Assembly: GCF_015687175.1 (NCBI RefSeq)
Contig: NZ_JADPQG010000005.1
Span: forward strand, 352,271-416,270
Direction: 5' to 3'
Source of the DNA: Reinekea sp. G2M2-21
Lineage (GTDB): Bacteria > Pseudomonadota > Gammaproteobacteria > Pseudomonadales > Natronospirillaceae
Length of the DNA stretch: 64,000 bases
The notes under the pieces were generated by a model. It was not told the DNA's origin and searched no databases. It was given only the letters and a program-made list of their open reading frames with translations. The position numbers and the translations under genes are program-made. Shown here piece by piece: positions 1-9,599 of this stretch. Every line of letters begins with the position of its first letter. Positions within the stretch are counted from its first letter, which is position 1.

Positions 1-1137
1 ATTGAAGGGATGTCGGTGATTCAGCTGATGAACCAACAGAAGGCTTTCTCCGCGGCTTTTTCACAAACCAGTACCGACCACTACCGCGCAAAAGTGCGTA
101 ATATTGTGGTAGATGGGTTGTTGCTACGAGCATTGATCGACTTCATTTATATGTTGCTGCTGGCCGCACTCTTGTTTGGCTTTGGCTGGCTGGAGCTTAC
201 CCAAACCGGAGCGGTTAAAGTTGGGGTGATTTATGCGTTTATTAATTACCTGGGCAATGTGACAGAGCCGTTGGTCGACATGACCTCCCGATTGAACATG
301 GCGCAGCAAGCGCTGGTGTCTGCTAGTCGAGTGTTCGCCTTACTGGACGAGAAGACCCTGCCGGATCTGCAACCGAAGATTACCCCAACGACAACAGAAA
401 TCCATTTCGACGTGGAACGCTTCAGCTACGACGGCGAAAAAGATGTGCTGCAGGATGTTCATTTTACCGTCACACCCGGCGAGTTCATTGGCATTGTGGG
501 CCACACTGGTTCTGGTAAAAGCACACTGATGTCGTTATTGATGGATTTTTATTCGGTTGAGCACGGCGCAATCCGTATTGGTGGTCATAACATCGATGAC
601 ATTCATAAGGATATTCGCACGGGGCTTATTGGATTTGTGCAACAGGATGCGTTTATTTTTTCTGGCACCATCGCAGACAACATTCGTCTTGAATTGGACC
701 TCACGCAAGAACAGGTTAAGCTAGCTGCGCAGCAAGCACAGCTACACGATGCCATTATGGCGATGCCGAAAGGATACGATACCGAACTGGCCGAACGCGG
801 AAAAAATTTAAGTACCGGGCAACGGCAGTTACTGAGTTTGGCACGCACACTGGCTCGAAAACCCAAAATTCTTATCCTGGATGAAGCCACCGCAAACATC
901 GACAGTCATACCGAAGCGCTGATCCAGAAATCGTTGATGTTGTTACGCGGGCAGGTCACGCTTATCGCCATTGCGCATCGCCTGAGTACCGTGCGTGATG
1001 CGGATACGCTCTATGTTCTGCATCAGGGCCATGTACAGCAACGCGGAAGTCATGCGCAACTTATGCGGGAAGAAGGGCTTTACCGGCACATGTATGAACT
1101 GCAAATGAAAAAAGACCCTATGGCCGAAGCTGAGTGA
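1..1137 (+). CDS. MdlB-type ABC exporter half-transporter, 3' part
   Basis: The frame is already open at base 1, so the true start lies upstream and most of the membrane domain is missing. Counting from the first in-frame ATG (base 10), residues 35-90 hold the last membrane helices. The nucleotide-binding domain follows: Walker [10 protein letters not shown] (164-172), Q-loop near 211, signature LSTGQ (267-271), Walker B ILILDEA (287-293) and an H-loop His in [21 protein letters not shown] instead of LSGGQ is typical of MdlB-like heterodimeric multidrug exporters. By family it would pair with an MdlA-type half to export hydrophobic compounds or lipids across the inner membrane. The partner should lie just upstream of the window. 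Confidence 0.9.
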   Translation: MEGMSVIQLMNQQKAFSAAFSQTSTDHYRAKVRNIVVDGLLLRALIDFIYMLLLAALLFGFGWLELTQTGAVKVGVIYAFINYLGNVTEPLVDMTSRLNMAQQALVSASRVFALLDEKTLPDLQPKITPTTTEIHFDVERFSYDGEKDVLQDVHFTVTPGEFIGIVGHTGSGKSTLMSLLMDFYSVEHGAIRIGGHNIDDIHKDIRTGLIGFVQQDAFIFSGTIADNIRLELDLTQEQVKLAAQQAQLHDAIMAMPKGYDTELAERGKNLSTGQRQLLSLARTLARKPKILILDEATANIDSHTEALIQKSLMLLRGQVTLIAIAHRLSTVRDADTLYVLHQGHVQQRGSHAQLMREEGLYRHMYELQMKKDPMAEAE

Positions 1138-1177
1138 GGTATCCCGATCCGCCCTCAGTTGATGACCAAAAAGGTGA

Positions 1178-1203
1178 CGCCCCCTGCAATAAGTCAGAGG
1201 GCG
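1178..1203. terminator. Hairpin between convergent genes
   Basis: CGCCCCCT (1178-1185) pairs with AGAGGGCG (1196-1203) with one mismatch. It sits between the convergent ABC exporter and kelch lipoprotein genes. Read on the minus strand it is followed by TCACCTTTTT, so it could terminate the lipoprotein gene. On the plus strand there is no clear T-tract. Confidence 0.5.
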
Positions 1204-1210
1204 GCTTCGT

Positions 1211-3043
1211 TTAGGGTTCCTGAAATGTCAGCGTCGTGGTTTGAGGAATGCGCCAGTCAATTCCATCCGCAGAGGATGAAATATGCGTGGTATAGTTTGA
1301 GGTTTCGTTAAGCCCGCCATAGCGCCAGAACCGGTCGTGATAGACCAGTATGTCGGCATTCTGGAATGGTTCATACGCATTACTGGGTTCGAGTCGTTCC
1401 CAAGTCACGGCATCCGCCGACCGGTACACATAATGAGATGGCAGATAATCTATCGTCAGTACGCCGCCGAAGACCCAGAAATAGCCATCTTTATGAACAA
1501 ATGAAAAACCAGAAAGGGCTTCAGGCAGTTCGCTGATCGCAGTGTAGGGGCCGGAACCTGTCTGGCTTTTCCATACCTTTGTTTTCTTGTTTTGCCAGTC
1601 GTAGTCCAATACGTAAATACCATCAGATGCAACTGAGATCGCTTTGTGATGTTGTAAGCCACCCATCCCCGCATCTGTAGTCACTTGGTACCATTGCAAA
1701 CCATCACTCGTGCGCCAGATGTCTCGCGACTCGCCGGAACTTTCGCTGGTTCCCCCGAATAACCACAGCTGTTCATCAAAGCTGACTAATTGATGGAATT
1801 CGCGAGTGCCAAAGGGCCCCTTGCTGGATTCCCGGACCCAATTGTTGCCGTCTGTCGTAGACCAAATGTCGCCTAAACGGGTATTGCCATTTTCCCGACC
1901 GCCAATCACCCAAAGCTTGTCTTTAAACACAATCGTTTCCGTGAATGTGCGCAGGGGTAAGTTGGTGATCTCCCGTTGCCAGTCCATGCCATTGGTCGAA
2001 GAATAGATATCCGTATCGAATAAGCCGCCAATGAGCCAGGCCTTTCCAGCAAATTCGACACTGCGCAGATAACCGGTGCTTCGGCCACCCCATCCGTCGC
2101 GCGCTGTGATCTGCATTCTGTTGCTTTGGTGTCCTTGCAATTCAGCTGCGTACGTTGCTGTCGTGTTGGTCGTCAGTGCCGTATCCGTAAGGGTTTCCTG
2201 ACCATAAGTCAGCGTCAGTTGGCCGGTATCGCAACTTGCGTATTGACTGAGGTCGCAGTCCTCACCTCGATAGCGGAACAGTTCATAGGCAAGTAAATAG
2301 CTATCTGCCAGTTCGACCTGCGTGTCTTCCACGCCAATGAACAGGTTCAGCTCAACATTCTTAAGCCCAACCACGGTAAATTGAGGAATCGCCATTTCGT
2401 TGGACGGGTTGCCCGCGACATCGGTTACTTGTACTGAACATTCGTAAGGTTGATCCGCCGTCAGAGGTCCCAGCTGGATCGTACTGTCACCAGATTTGAT
2501 CGCTCGCGTTCGTGTCGTGCACCCGGTTCCACGAATTTGCAGCGACCCTGCCTCAGTGGCATGTATCACAAACGTTGGTGAGGTATTTAGCGTGGGCGTT
2601 TCAACCGCTTGTAGCAACGAAAGCGCTGGCGCGGCCGTATCGCTCATGGTGATCGTACCGGAGATCACTGTTGCGCCTAGAGCTGAACCTGTGTTCGCCA
2701 TTGGGGTTACCTCAAAACTAATCGGCAAGTTGTAATCTTCATTGCTCAGCTGATAGGTTTTACCGGAGGCCTCTTGAATCGGCTGCCCATCTCGGAGCCA
2801 GCGGATCTGCGTCACGCCTTCAGCATCTTGTTCTGCATCGGTATACACATAGCTGCCCTGCAACTCCATTCCCGGCAGCAGGGTATCGCCTGTCGGCAAC
2901 TGGATCGAAACATTACTCGCTACGGGTGGCTGGTTTACTTGCGGGGAAGGTTTGTCACCGGTCTGACAGGCACTCAAGAGCAAGGACATTGCAGCAGCCG
3001 AAAAAGGCACTGGGCCATACTTGGCGCTTAACCAATTGGTCAT
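1211..3043 (-). CDS. Kelch-repeat lipoprotein
   Basis: A 610-residue exported protein. The N-terminus has a hydrophobic stretch ending in a lipobox LSAC with Cys at residue 26, so it is probably a lipoprotein. Residues about 35-330 look like Ig-like domains (a conserved IRWLRDG segment and a paired-Cys region). The C-terminal half has about six kelch-like blades, each with a hydrophobic-GG motif (LWVIGG, LWLFGG, FWVFGG) followed by an S/T-x-DG-x-x-W strand, predicting a beta-propeller. No catalytic motif is evident. Propellers of this kind usually bind carbohydrate or protein. It is transcribed alone, convergent with the upstream exporter. The fold call is firm, the role unknown. Confidence 0.8.
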   Translation of the reverse strand: MTNWLSAKYGPVPFSAAAMSLLLSACQTGDKPSPQVNQPPVASNVSIQLPTGDTLLPGMELQGSYVYTDAEQDAEGVTQIRWLRDGQPIQEASGKTYQLSNEDYNLPISFEVTPMANTGSALGATVISGTITMSDTAAPALSLLQAVETPTLNTSPTFVIHATEAGSLQIRGTGCTTRTRAIKSGDSTIQLGPLTADQPYECSVQVTDVAGNPSNEMAIPQFTVVGLKNVELNLFIGVEDTQVELADSYLLAYELFRYRGEDCDLSQYASCDTGQLTLTYGQETLTDTALTTNTTATYAAELQGHQSNRMQITARDGWGGRSTGYLRSVEFAGKAWLIGGLFDTDIYSSTNGMDWQREITNLPLRTFTETIVFKDKLWVIGGRENGNTRLGDIWSTTDGNNWVRESSKGPFGTREFHQLVSFDEQLWLFGGTSESSGESRDIWRTSDGLQWYQVTTDAGMGGLQHHKAISVASDGIYVLDYDWQNKKTKVWKSQTGSGPYTAISELPEALSGFSFVHKDGYFWVFGGVLTIDYLPSHYVYRSADAVTWERLEPSNAYEPFQNADILVYHDRFWRYGGLNETSNYTTHISSSADGIDWRIPQTTTLTFQEP

Positions 3044-3246
3044 CGTGTTGAAACTCCATTATCGATAGTCGTGCTGGCAAAATAAGGTTCTAATGCGGGT
3101 TCCGGCGTCCGACTCGACGCACCGGGACACATTTTTAGGCAGACGAACGCTTTAACCGACGGTTCGGGAACCGATTACGCAGCCCTTGCGCAAAACTGTG
3201 CTAATCTGCCGTTGCCTAAAAACAAAAAAACCAACAGGAGAGTGCT

Positions 3247-3609
3247 ATGAAAACCTATCAGGGGCATTGTCACTGCGGCAGCGTGACGTTTGAGGTGACG
3301 GCAAATGAGCCCATTACCTCCGGTGTACGGTGTAACTGCTCCTTATGCCGTCGTAAAGCCGCGGTTATGGTGATCGTCGATAATGTACAGTTCAAACTGA
3401 CGGGTGGTCAGGACGCGTTGTCAGAGTACCAATGGAATACCAAGCTGGCCCATCACTACTTTTGCAGTAAATGCGGCATATACACACACCATCAGCCACG
3501 TACCATGCAGGACAAAATCGGCTTTAACGCCGCTTGTGTGGATGAGCTGGAGCCGTTGACCTTTGATATCGATATCCGCAATGGACAAGGGCTTTCGTTG
3601 GAGTCTTAA
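3247..3609 (+). CDS. GFA (CENP-V/GFA) family zinc protein
   Basis: 120 residues, preceded by a good ribosome binding site (AGGAG, 7 bases before ATG). Cysteines are arranged as in the GFA fold: CHCG near the N-terminus (Cys8, Cys10), CNCSLCRR around 29-34 and FCSKCG around 73-76, binding one structural and one catalytic-type zinc. The family is named for S-(hydroxymethyl)glutathione synthase but most members have no proven activity. It stands alone between a divergent lipoprotein gene and a repeat-bearing gap, so context gives no substrate. Confidence 0.85.
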   Translation: MKTYQGHCHCGSVTFEVTANEPITSGVRCNCSLCRRKAAVMVIVDNVQFKLTGGQDALSEYQWNTKLAHHYFCSKCGIYTHHQPRTMQDKIGFNAACVDELEPLTFDIDIRNGQGLSLES

Positions 3610-3720
3610 TGCCGGATGTTTCGCTACCCCTCGATTACCTGATATCGCTGATCAAGAGGTGTTCCATGATTCGGAGAACCAATCCGACCTTCACCAGAGG
3701 TGAGGTCGTTAAAATTGAAT

Positions 3721-3740
3721 CGAAGCCCATTGGGACTTCG
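3721..3740 (+). terminator. Possible terminator downstream of the GFA gene
   Basis: CGAAG and CTTCG enclose CCCATTGGGA, giving a compact 20-base hairpin followed by CTTTTAATCGATTTT. It lies about 110 bases after the GFA stop, so it may instead belong to the degenerate repeat that follows. Confidence 0.4.
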
Positions 3741-3757
3741 CTTTTAATCGATTTTCC

Positions 3758-3930
3758 CCCCCATTTGTCGCATACTTCAGTTTTTTGCCATTCCTTGCAC
3801 TTTCGTCGAACGCTCGCTTGAGCGTGTGTCCCTTCACACGTGGTGCTTTCAAGGATATTCATGACCCTCAGTCCGTTGCGTGGTGCTCATCATTGCAGCC
3901 AAAGCAGATACGACGAGTAGACTGTTGGCT
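3758..3930. repeat. Degenerate copy of dispersed intergenic repeat (left module)
   Basis: This stretch aligns, with many substitutions, to 20,625-20,790. Shared blocks in the same order include CGCTTGAGCGTG, the hairpin-forming GTCCCTTCACACG segment, TCCGTTGCG and AGCCAAAGCAGAT. Short reading frames inside it are probably by-products. The rest of the 765-base gap from 3610 to 4374 holds no gene I can support. Confidence 0.65.
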
Positions 3931-4374
3931 CATATCCCTATCTAAGGCTTGCATGAGTATATTTCCAATATTCCGCTAAACCATTTGCCGTGAATGAACC
4001 GTACTGCGTAACTCAGTTAAGATAGTTTTCCATGTTTGCCGAGTAGTCTTGGTAGTAGGTAAAAATACCCCCGCACTTAAACTAATTGTCGAGGTAAAGG
4101 GTTCGGTTTATGCTGCAGATAGTCTTGGCGCGGTGACTGCGAAAGCCTTTGTTTTTGACAAATAATCATTGAATCTTTGAAGAACATTAAAAACTGCAAT
4201 AAGGACCCGATTTCCATCTTCGGCTATCACCCGCCCAACAGATATTGGAAATGGAACGATTGCTAAAGAAGAATGCCAGGTGTTCTTCGCAAGTAAAGCC
4301 ATCAAGAAATGTCAGTAAGACGTCTCGAAACCCAGTTTCAATTCGGCGACCATTTTGTGCATAGGAGCTAGCAA

Positions 4375-5049
4375 ATGGGATACTATATTGACCTAAAGGA
4401 AATTAGCATTGACGAGTATAAAAATATCTTAAAATCAACCACGTTTATCTCAAGCTGGAAGATTCTGGAAAAGGATATTGATAAGAACCTCAATTTATTG
4501 AAAGTGAATAATGTTAGAAACCTTGATGAACTATTGATTGCGTTGAAAGATAAAGAAAAAATTCAGAGGATGACAAAAATAACAGGTCTGTCTGAAGCGT
4601 ATTTGTCGGTTCTCAAGCGAGTAGTTAACGGGTATAGACAGAAGCCAAATAGGATCAGAGATTTTTCGTGTATAGATGAAGATACCGCTAAACGGCTTGA
4701 GGACATTGGCATAAAGAATACTCTGCAATTGTATGCAGAAGTAGAGACTCAATCGAAGCGTCGGGTACTTTCAAAAACAACAGGGATCCATGCGAGCGTT
4801 ATTTTAACTCTTACTAAGTTAGCAGACCTATCTAGAATTCGATGGGTGAATCATACGTTTGCATACGTGTTGTTGGAGTCTGGCTACGATACCGCTGAGA
4901 AAATTGCAGACGCAGATTATAAAAAACTCTATATAACTGTAAAGCGACTCAATCAAGAAAGAAAAATATACAAAGCAAGTATTGGCGAACGTGATATGGA
5001 AATGATTATCGATTCCGCCAAAGGTCTGAGTGCGGATATTGAATATTGA
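4375..5049 (+). CDS. DUF4332 (helix-hairpin-helix-like) protein
   Basis: A 224-residue, AT-rich cytoplasmic protein without signal or membrane segment. Two related segments, about 95-130 (DEDTAKRLEDIGIKNTLQLY) and 155-185 (HTFAYVLLESGYDTAEKIAD), show the pattern of DUF4332/HhH modules, in which a helix-hairpin-helix precedes a short 'level of detection' loop. The fold usually mediates nucleic acid or protein contacts. Base composition is clearly more AT-rich than rpe or the chemoreceptor nearby, which suggests later acquisition. Function unknown. Confidence 0.65.
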   Translation: MGYYIDLKEISIDEYKNILKSTTFISSWKILEKDIDKNLNLLKVNNVRNLDELLIALKDKEKIQRMTKITGLSEAYLSVLKRVVNGYRQKPNRIRDFSCIDEDTAKRLEDIGIKNTLQLYAEVETQSKRRVLSKTTGIHASVILTLTKLADLSRIRWVNHTFAYVLLESGYDTAEKIADADYKKLYITVKRLNQERKIYKASIGERDMEMIIDSAKGLSADIEY

Positions 5050-5109
5050 ATGTTTACTAGTGCGTAAAAATTAACTGTTAACCTCCAAGTTTGCTTGCAT
5101 ATGAATGGC

Positions 5110-5976
5110 TTATTGCCAGCTACTATCAAACCAATACTGACTGGGGATGCTCAGAGTGCGATCACTCATTGTTGGATTATTTATCGTGATCCGTACACGG
5201 TTTTGCATATGAGCGTTGTCTAGCATTTTTCGAGTGGCAGGATGGGTACGAAAGAACTCAATAAACGATCCGTCTTCGTGAGCCTTTATGAGCCCGTGAT
5301 AAACGGCATCGTGTAGGGCTTTATTTTCTTTTGAAACAAAGTAATACACAGCAAATGGGTAAACAAGAGAAACAGAGGGCTCAACAACTAAGTTCGGGTA
5401 TTCTTCTTTGAATCGTTCTAGTTCTACAAACGGTTCGTTCGCACCTCTAGGAAAGTAGTCGATTCGTTTGTACTCAGTCAGTGTGAATAAGTTAGGATAT
5501 TCCTCCGTCATCAAGGGTAGTTCTGCGTTTTTAAAAACTGCCACATCTGGCCAAGTAGGTCCCTGTCCAGCAGTGAATTGGCGAAGGTCGGTGAGGTTTT
5601 TTACTTGCGAGAATGCCTCCAGAAGGTCTTTATGAATGATGAAAATTCGATTGCCAATCAGCCCTCCGTACAAAGGAATATAAATGGCTTGAAGCTTTTC
5701 TTCGAAATCGGCTTGTGTGCCTGCGCTCATGATCGTAACTTCTTCTGCACCTATCATGATCATTCGTCGTGCACGTTCTTCGTTCATTTCCATTTGGGTC
5801 AGTGAAAGTGAGTAGGGTACGCCACTTTTATCTAATGCAAGTTTTAGCAATTGGTAATCGTAGGAGTTTTCTTTGTCTCGGCCCAATTCACTTGGGTATA
5901 TGACGTTCAACGTTTCCGCTGTCGCGAGCGAGCAAAACACTAGCACAAAAAATAGACGAAAGAGTCGTGCTCTCAT
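5110..5976 (-). CDS. Periplasmic substrate-binding-like protein (SBP_bac_3 type)
   Basis: 288 residues with a classic signal peptide (MRARLFRLFFVLVFCSLATA, cleaved after ATA). The mature part starts with a beta strand LNVIYPSE and has the spacing of type 2 periplasmic binding folds: YDYQLLKLALDKSG early, and YFVSKENKALHDAVYHGLIKAHEDGSF near the C-terminus, the latter typical of the closing helix of SBP_bac_3 proteins. There is no transporter gene beside it. Solitary proteins of this class often act as environmental sensors or orphan binders. Ligand unknown. Confidence 0.7.
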   Translation of the reverse strand: MRARLFRLFFVLVFCSLATAETLNVIYPSELGRDKENSYDYQLLKLALDKSGVPYSLSLTQMEMNEERARRMIMIGAEEVTIMSAGTQADFEEKLQAIYIPLYGGLIGNRIFIIHKDLLEAFSQVKNLTDLRQFTAGQGPTWPDVAVFKNAELPLMTEEYPNLFTLTEYKRIDYFPRGANEPFVELERFKEEYPNLVVEPSVSLVYPFAVYYFVSKENKALHDAVYHGLIKAHEDGSFIEFFRTHPATRKMLDNAHMQNRVRITINNPTMSDRTLSIPSQYWFDSSWQ

Positions 5977-6581
5977 GGCGAAATCCAGTTAATACTTCTT
6001 CAGAACAGTATAGGCTAGAATTTGATCAATCATCTGAATGATGTGATTATTCTTTGTGAAACGCCGATTGAACTTGGCTCACTATTTTCGTTCTGTCGCG
6101 ATATCTTCAAGCATTCTGATTGGCCAATCTGGGCGTTAATCAGCGGTGGTATTCCTATTGACTAGGTTAAAATAGCAATGGCATTTCTGAAGCGCCAACA
6201 GGATAAAAGCTGCAGGCCGTCAGGAAATGCTTTTTACCTTCCGAAGCCAAGGCTTCTCTGAATACTTGCTATCTACCTCAGCGGGTGCAGAAATGCGCAA
6301 ATGTCGAGGCAAGTTCTGCAGGCAATATTCATTATCTTGGCAAAGGATTGCCCTAGGTATTCGGTTTGAATCGCCAACTCCTTTTTACTGGCATTATATG
6401 GTTTTTAAGTGTGTTGTTTTGTCGTTACTAGACCCATTGAAAAAAATGGAAGAGGCCTTGCGACCAAAACAATTATGAGATCACTTAGTTACCAGATAAA
6501 CCCTAGCCAATTGCATGCCTAAAAAAGGTCTTAATAGGACACGTCGGAAGCTTAGTTACCTTCGTGCGCGCGCAGTAAAAC
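5977..6581. other. Gene-free interval
   Basis: About 600 bases between a leftward-facing start at 5976 and a leftward-facing stop at 6582. An 83-codon open frame at 6227-6478 lacks a ribosome binding site, has rare-codon-like composition and resembles nothing I know, so I do not call it. I see no clear repeat or RNA gene here. The promoter for the periplasmic protein must lie at the left end. Confidence 0.5.
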
Positions 6582-6992
6582 TCAAGCCAAGTTCTGGTGC
6601 TCAGAGCTGTCCTGGAATTGCGCTATAACCGATTCCACAAAGTGGCTGAGTTCAATTGGGTTTCGTGAAGCCTGAAACGGAATGGGTAATTGCGACAGGG
6701 CCTGGGGTTTGCGCACGGCACCGACGATGGCCTGGTTCACCAGTACCGCAATGCCAGCACAGCCCTGTTGCGCCAGTTTACTGTATTGTTGAACAACCAT
6801 TTCGGTATCTATGTTCGCCAGGGTGACGGTGCTTTGTGGGTGTTCAAACAAAACCCATTGCCCAAGTCCCCGAGCGGCATCTGTGATGGCCTGGAAGTAC
6901 TGCTCTGTCACCTCCGCGGTGAATGCGGTTCGGGGGATCCCGTAAACGACGGGGGCTTGCACGTGTACTTCAAACTCGACGTTGCTATTCAT
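6582..6992 (-). CDS. Hypothetical protein, about 136 residues
   Basis: Not recognised. A soluble alpha/beta protein with regular hydrophobic spacing and codon use like the neighbouring housekeeping genes, so it is probably real. I prefer the ATG at 6992; an in-frame TTG seven codons upstream (7013) is the alternative. Segments such as YFQAITDAARGLGQWVLFEHP and CAGIAVLVNQAIVGAVRKP suggest a STAS- or SpoIIAA-like fold, an impression only. It is in the same direction as the DUF3530 gene upstream, 82 bases away. Confidence 0.6.
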   Translation of the reverse strand: MNSNVEFEVHVQAPVVYGIPRTAFTAEVTEQYFQAITDAARGLGQWVLFEHPQSTVTLANIDTEMVVQQYSKLAQQGCAGIAVLVNQAIVGAVRKPQALSQLPIPFQASRNPIELSHFVESVIAQFQDSSEHQNLA

Positions 6993-7074
6993 AACAATGT
7001 CCGCTGTCTTCAAACGGCTCTAACCGTTCAAAATGGTAAATAAGATTATAGTCGGCATTATGGTGCGCGCGAGT

Positions 7075-7959
7075 TTAGAACGTTGGTTTATTTGTCAGGT
7101 TGGCTTCATACCCGGCGGCGTGGTTGCGCAACCAACCCCACACGCGTCGTGTGGTGCGGTCAATGGCCGTGGAACCGTAAAAACCCTGGCGCAGGGCATC
7201 GTGGATCTGCAAATAATCGGGGTGTTCGGCCCGAACGGCGGTGGCTTTGCGTTTACGAGCCTGTTGATGTGAGTAATCACTGTCGTTCATATATAGGTCC
7301 AGCACAGGGACGGTCAGTTGCCCTAAATAATCGGGCAATTCCGGGTAATTCAGCGACGCATCAATCAGGATCAGTGCATAGCCTTCCACTTCATCTTCGC
7401 TGATCCGCTCACTTAAGTAACGGCTGGCCCAATAGGCGCCGTCACCATAGCCGATGACGGCGATATTGAAGATGCCATCACCATTCAATTGCTTAATACC
7501 CGACGCGACTCGCGCTAAAACCCGGTTTTGCTGGTCTTCGTCACTGACAGGGCCAGGATCCGATGCATTCTCATTCAGCGGAAGCACGCCAATGGCATCG
7601 CGCAGCGGTGTAGGTAGGTCAATTGATAAGGTGGTCCAACCCACAGCGGGTAAGTATTCACGTACTTGCCGCAACAGGTACGGCCAATCAGGGGTTTGCC
7701 CGGCATCGTGTAAGATCAACACGCCGCCCTCTGGTGATGCGGTCTCCTGTTCCAATTGCAGGGCGATAAACCGTTCCTGGTCGGTTGTTAACTCCAACAC
7801 CTGTTCTGCTTGGAGCGAGTTTTGGTATTGGCGTTGTAAGTCGAGGCTGCGGGACAAGTGCGGTGTCGGAACAGGCGCAGCAAGGCTTACTAGCCCAAGA
7901 GGGACGATCAAAACGGCGATCAAACCAATAAATTGACGGATTCGAAATTGACCTAGCAT
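7075..7959 (-). CDS. DUF3530 family protein (alpha/beta-hydrolase-like)
   Basis: 294 residues with an N-terminal hydrophobic segment (residues 8-28) ending in LAAPVP, a probable signal peptide. The body shows alpha/beta-hydrolase features: GGVLILHDAGQTPDWPYLLRQ, corresponding to the oxyanion-region strand, then WTTLSIDLP, and a nucleophile-elbow position IAVIGYGDGAYWA in which the usual Ser of GxSxG is Asp (GYGDG). DUF3530 proteins are common in gammaproteobacteria and uncharacterised. The missing Ser makes ordinary esterase activity doubtful. Confidence 0.75.
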   Translation of the reverse strand: MLGQFRIRQFIGLIAVLIVPLGLVSLAAPVPTPHLSRSLDLQRQYQNSLQAEQVLELTTDQERFIALQLEQETASPEGGVLILHDAGQTPDWPYLLRQVREYLPAVGWTTLSIDLPTPLRDAIGVLPLNENASDPGPVSDEDQQNRVLARVASGIKQLNGDGIFNIAVIGYGDGAYWASRYLSERISEDEVEGYALILIDASLNYPELPDYLGQLTVPVLDLYMNDSDYSHQQARKRKATAVRAEHPDYLQIHDALRQGFYGSTAIDRTTRRVWGWLRNHAAGYEANLTNKPTF

Positions 7960-8007
7960 TTATAACCCCTAGAATGTCCGCTCCCGACTAACCAAGGTTT
8001 CCATTCG

Positions 8008-8679
8008 ATGTCTGATTTTCTCATTGCGCCTTCTATCCTGTCTGCCGATTTCGCCCGTTTGGGAGAAGAAGTCGATAATGTTCTAGCCGCTGGTGCGGAT
8101 TGGGTCCACTTTGATGTCATGGACAACCATTATGTCCCGAATCTCACGATTGGTCCGATGGTTTGTAAAGCTTTGCGCAATCACGGCGTCACCGCACCGA
8201 TTGACGTTCATCTGATGGTCTCTCCAGTAGATCGGCTGATAGGCGATTTTATTGAGGCAGGCGCCAGTATGATTACCTTTCATCCGGAAGGCAGTGAGCA
8301 TATCGACCGCTCTCTGCAATTGATCAAAAATGCCGGTTTGCAAGCTGGCCTGGTGTTTAACCCCGCCACGCCACTGCATCATCTGGATTATGTCATGGAT
8401 AAAATCGACATGATTCTGATCATGTCGGTGAATCCGGGCTTTGGTGGCCAGTCGTTTATCCCGTCGGCGCTGGATAAGCTGCGTGAAGCGCGCCAGCGCA
8501 TTGAGGCGAGCGACCGTCACATTCGTCTGGAAGTCGACGGTGGCGTTAAAGTCGATAACATTCGGGAAATTGCCGAAGCCGGGGCCGATACCTTTGTCGC
8601 CGGGTCTGCTATTTTCAATGCAGACGATTACGCCGAACAAATTCGTAACATGCGTGCTGAGCTTGCGTTGGTAAAATAA
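8008..8679 (+). CDS. rpe: Ribulose-phosphate 3-epimerase
   Basis: 223 residues, the usual family length. It interconverts D-ribulose 5-phosphate and D-xylulose 5-phosphate in the pentose phosphate pathway, in the cytoplasm. Hallmarks: [16 protein letters not shown] at the N-terminus, [18 protein letters not shown] with metal-binding His34 and Asp36, [15 protein letters not shown], and EVDGGV carrying the second catalytic Asp before the phosphate-binding loop (FVAGSAIF). It is followed closely by a HAD phosphatase gene, as rpe often is by gph. It also receives the D-xylulose 5-phosphate made by the ara genes at 36-42 kb. Confidence 0.97.
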   Translation: MSDFLIAPSILSADFARLGEEVDNVLAAGADWVHFDVMDNHYVPNLTIGPMVCKALRNHGVTAPIDVHLMVSPVDRLIGDFIEAGASMITFHPEGSEHIDRSLQLIKNAGLQAGLVFNPATPLHHLDYVMDKIDMILIMSVNPGFGGQSFIPSALDKLREARQRIEASDRHIRLEVDGGVKVDNIREIAEAGADTFVAGSAIFNADDYAEQIRNMRAELALVK

Positions 8680-8756
8680 CCTCACGTTTGACCGGCAGCA
8701 CTCAATTCCCCAGCGGACGTGAAACGCGTTCGCTACCCACAGCAATAGGATCAATT

Positions 8757-9599
8757 TTGGACGAATTACTGGTATTTGATTTAGACGGAACCTTGCTTAA
8801 TAGCCGGGAAAAACTTTCCGATGTCACCCGGCATGCGTTGTCGGAACTCGATCGTCTGGGGGTCAACTGGACGATTGCGACCGGTCGAATGCCGCACGGC
8901 GGCCGTGAAGCCTTGCCCGGCATTCATTTCAAGCACCCTCAGGTGTACAAAAATGGCGTATTGATGTGGGACTTAAATGAAGACAAAGTCATCAGCAAAA
9001 TGCCGATGGATCGCGTTGAGGTCATTGAAGTCTGCAAGCGCCTGCGTAAACGCGGCATTAACCCGTGGCTGAACACTATCGATCACGAAGATAATATCGG
9101 CGCTGTCATTACCGGTATTTCAACGCAGCGCGAGCGAGAATGGGCCGACTTTTTGAACCATGAAGGCATCGTTGTTCAGGAGCGTTCCGATTACTCCGAT
9201 ATTGAAGAGCATATTCTGAACATTTTTGCCGCCACCGATAACGCCGCCGTAATGGACATGGCCGAGGAACTGGCCGACGTGACCGGTGTCGCTGTATTTG
9301 CCGGGCACGACATGTATAACCCAGGCAACTATTGGATGGACATCCACCACGCCGGAGGCACCAAAGGCGACGCCGCGAAGCTCATTCAACAGCAACTGGG
9401 TGCGAAAAAGATGATCTGTTTTGGTGACTCAGACAACGATATTTCCATGTTTAAGCTAGCCGATGAATGTTACGCCATGGGGCAAGGCCTAGATGAGCTC
9501 AAGGCCATAGCGACCGCGACCATCGGGACCAATAACGAGCATGGTGTGGCTCAGTTTTTGGCGAGTCGCTATGGTTTCGAGTTGCCTGATCGGGATTAA
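8757..9599 (+). CDS. Cof-type HAD-IIB phosphatase
   Basis: A cytoplasmic sugar-phosphate or nucleotide phosphatase of the Cof family. Motif I is [14 protein letters not shown], motif II lies in WTIATGRMP, and motifs III/IV are in KGDAAKLI and [12 protein letters not shown]. The frame is open from an ATG at 8688, but the first 23 codons resemble no HAD protein. A TTG at 8757 sits 6 bases after AGGA and directly precedes [10 protein letters not shown], so I take it as the start. It shares the strand with rpe and ends overlapping the convergent chemoreceptor gene by 4 bases. It occupies the place of gph, though it is HAD-IIB and not a phosphoglycolate phosphatase by sequence. Confidence 0.85.
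   Translation: MDELLVFDLDGTLLNSREKLSDVTRHALSELDRLGVNWTIATGRMPHGGREALPGIHFKHPQVYKNGVLMWDLNEDKVISKMPMDRVEVIEVCKRLRKRGINPWLNTIDHEDNIGAVITGISTQREREWADFLNHEGIVVQERSDYSDIEEHILNIFAATDNAAVMDMAEELADVTGVAVFAGHDMYNPGNYWMDIHHAGGTKGDAAKLIQQQLGAKKMICFGDSDNDISMFKLADECYAMGQGLDELKAIATATIGTNNEHGVAQFLASRYGFELPDRD

Noticed and set aside
6361..6400. TCGGTTTGAATCGCCAACTCC resembling a tRNA T-arm and acceptor end
   Set aside because: No matching acceptor, D-arm or anticodon arm upstream; coincidence.
6227..6478. 83-codon plus-strand frame
   Set aside because: No ribosome binding site, odd codon use and no recognisable domain; left as gene-free sequence.
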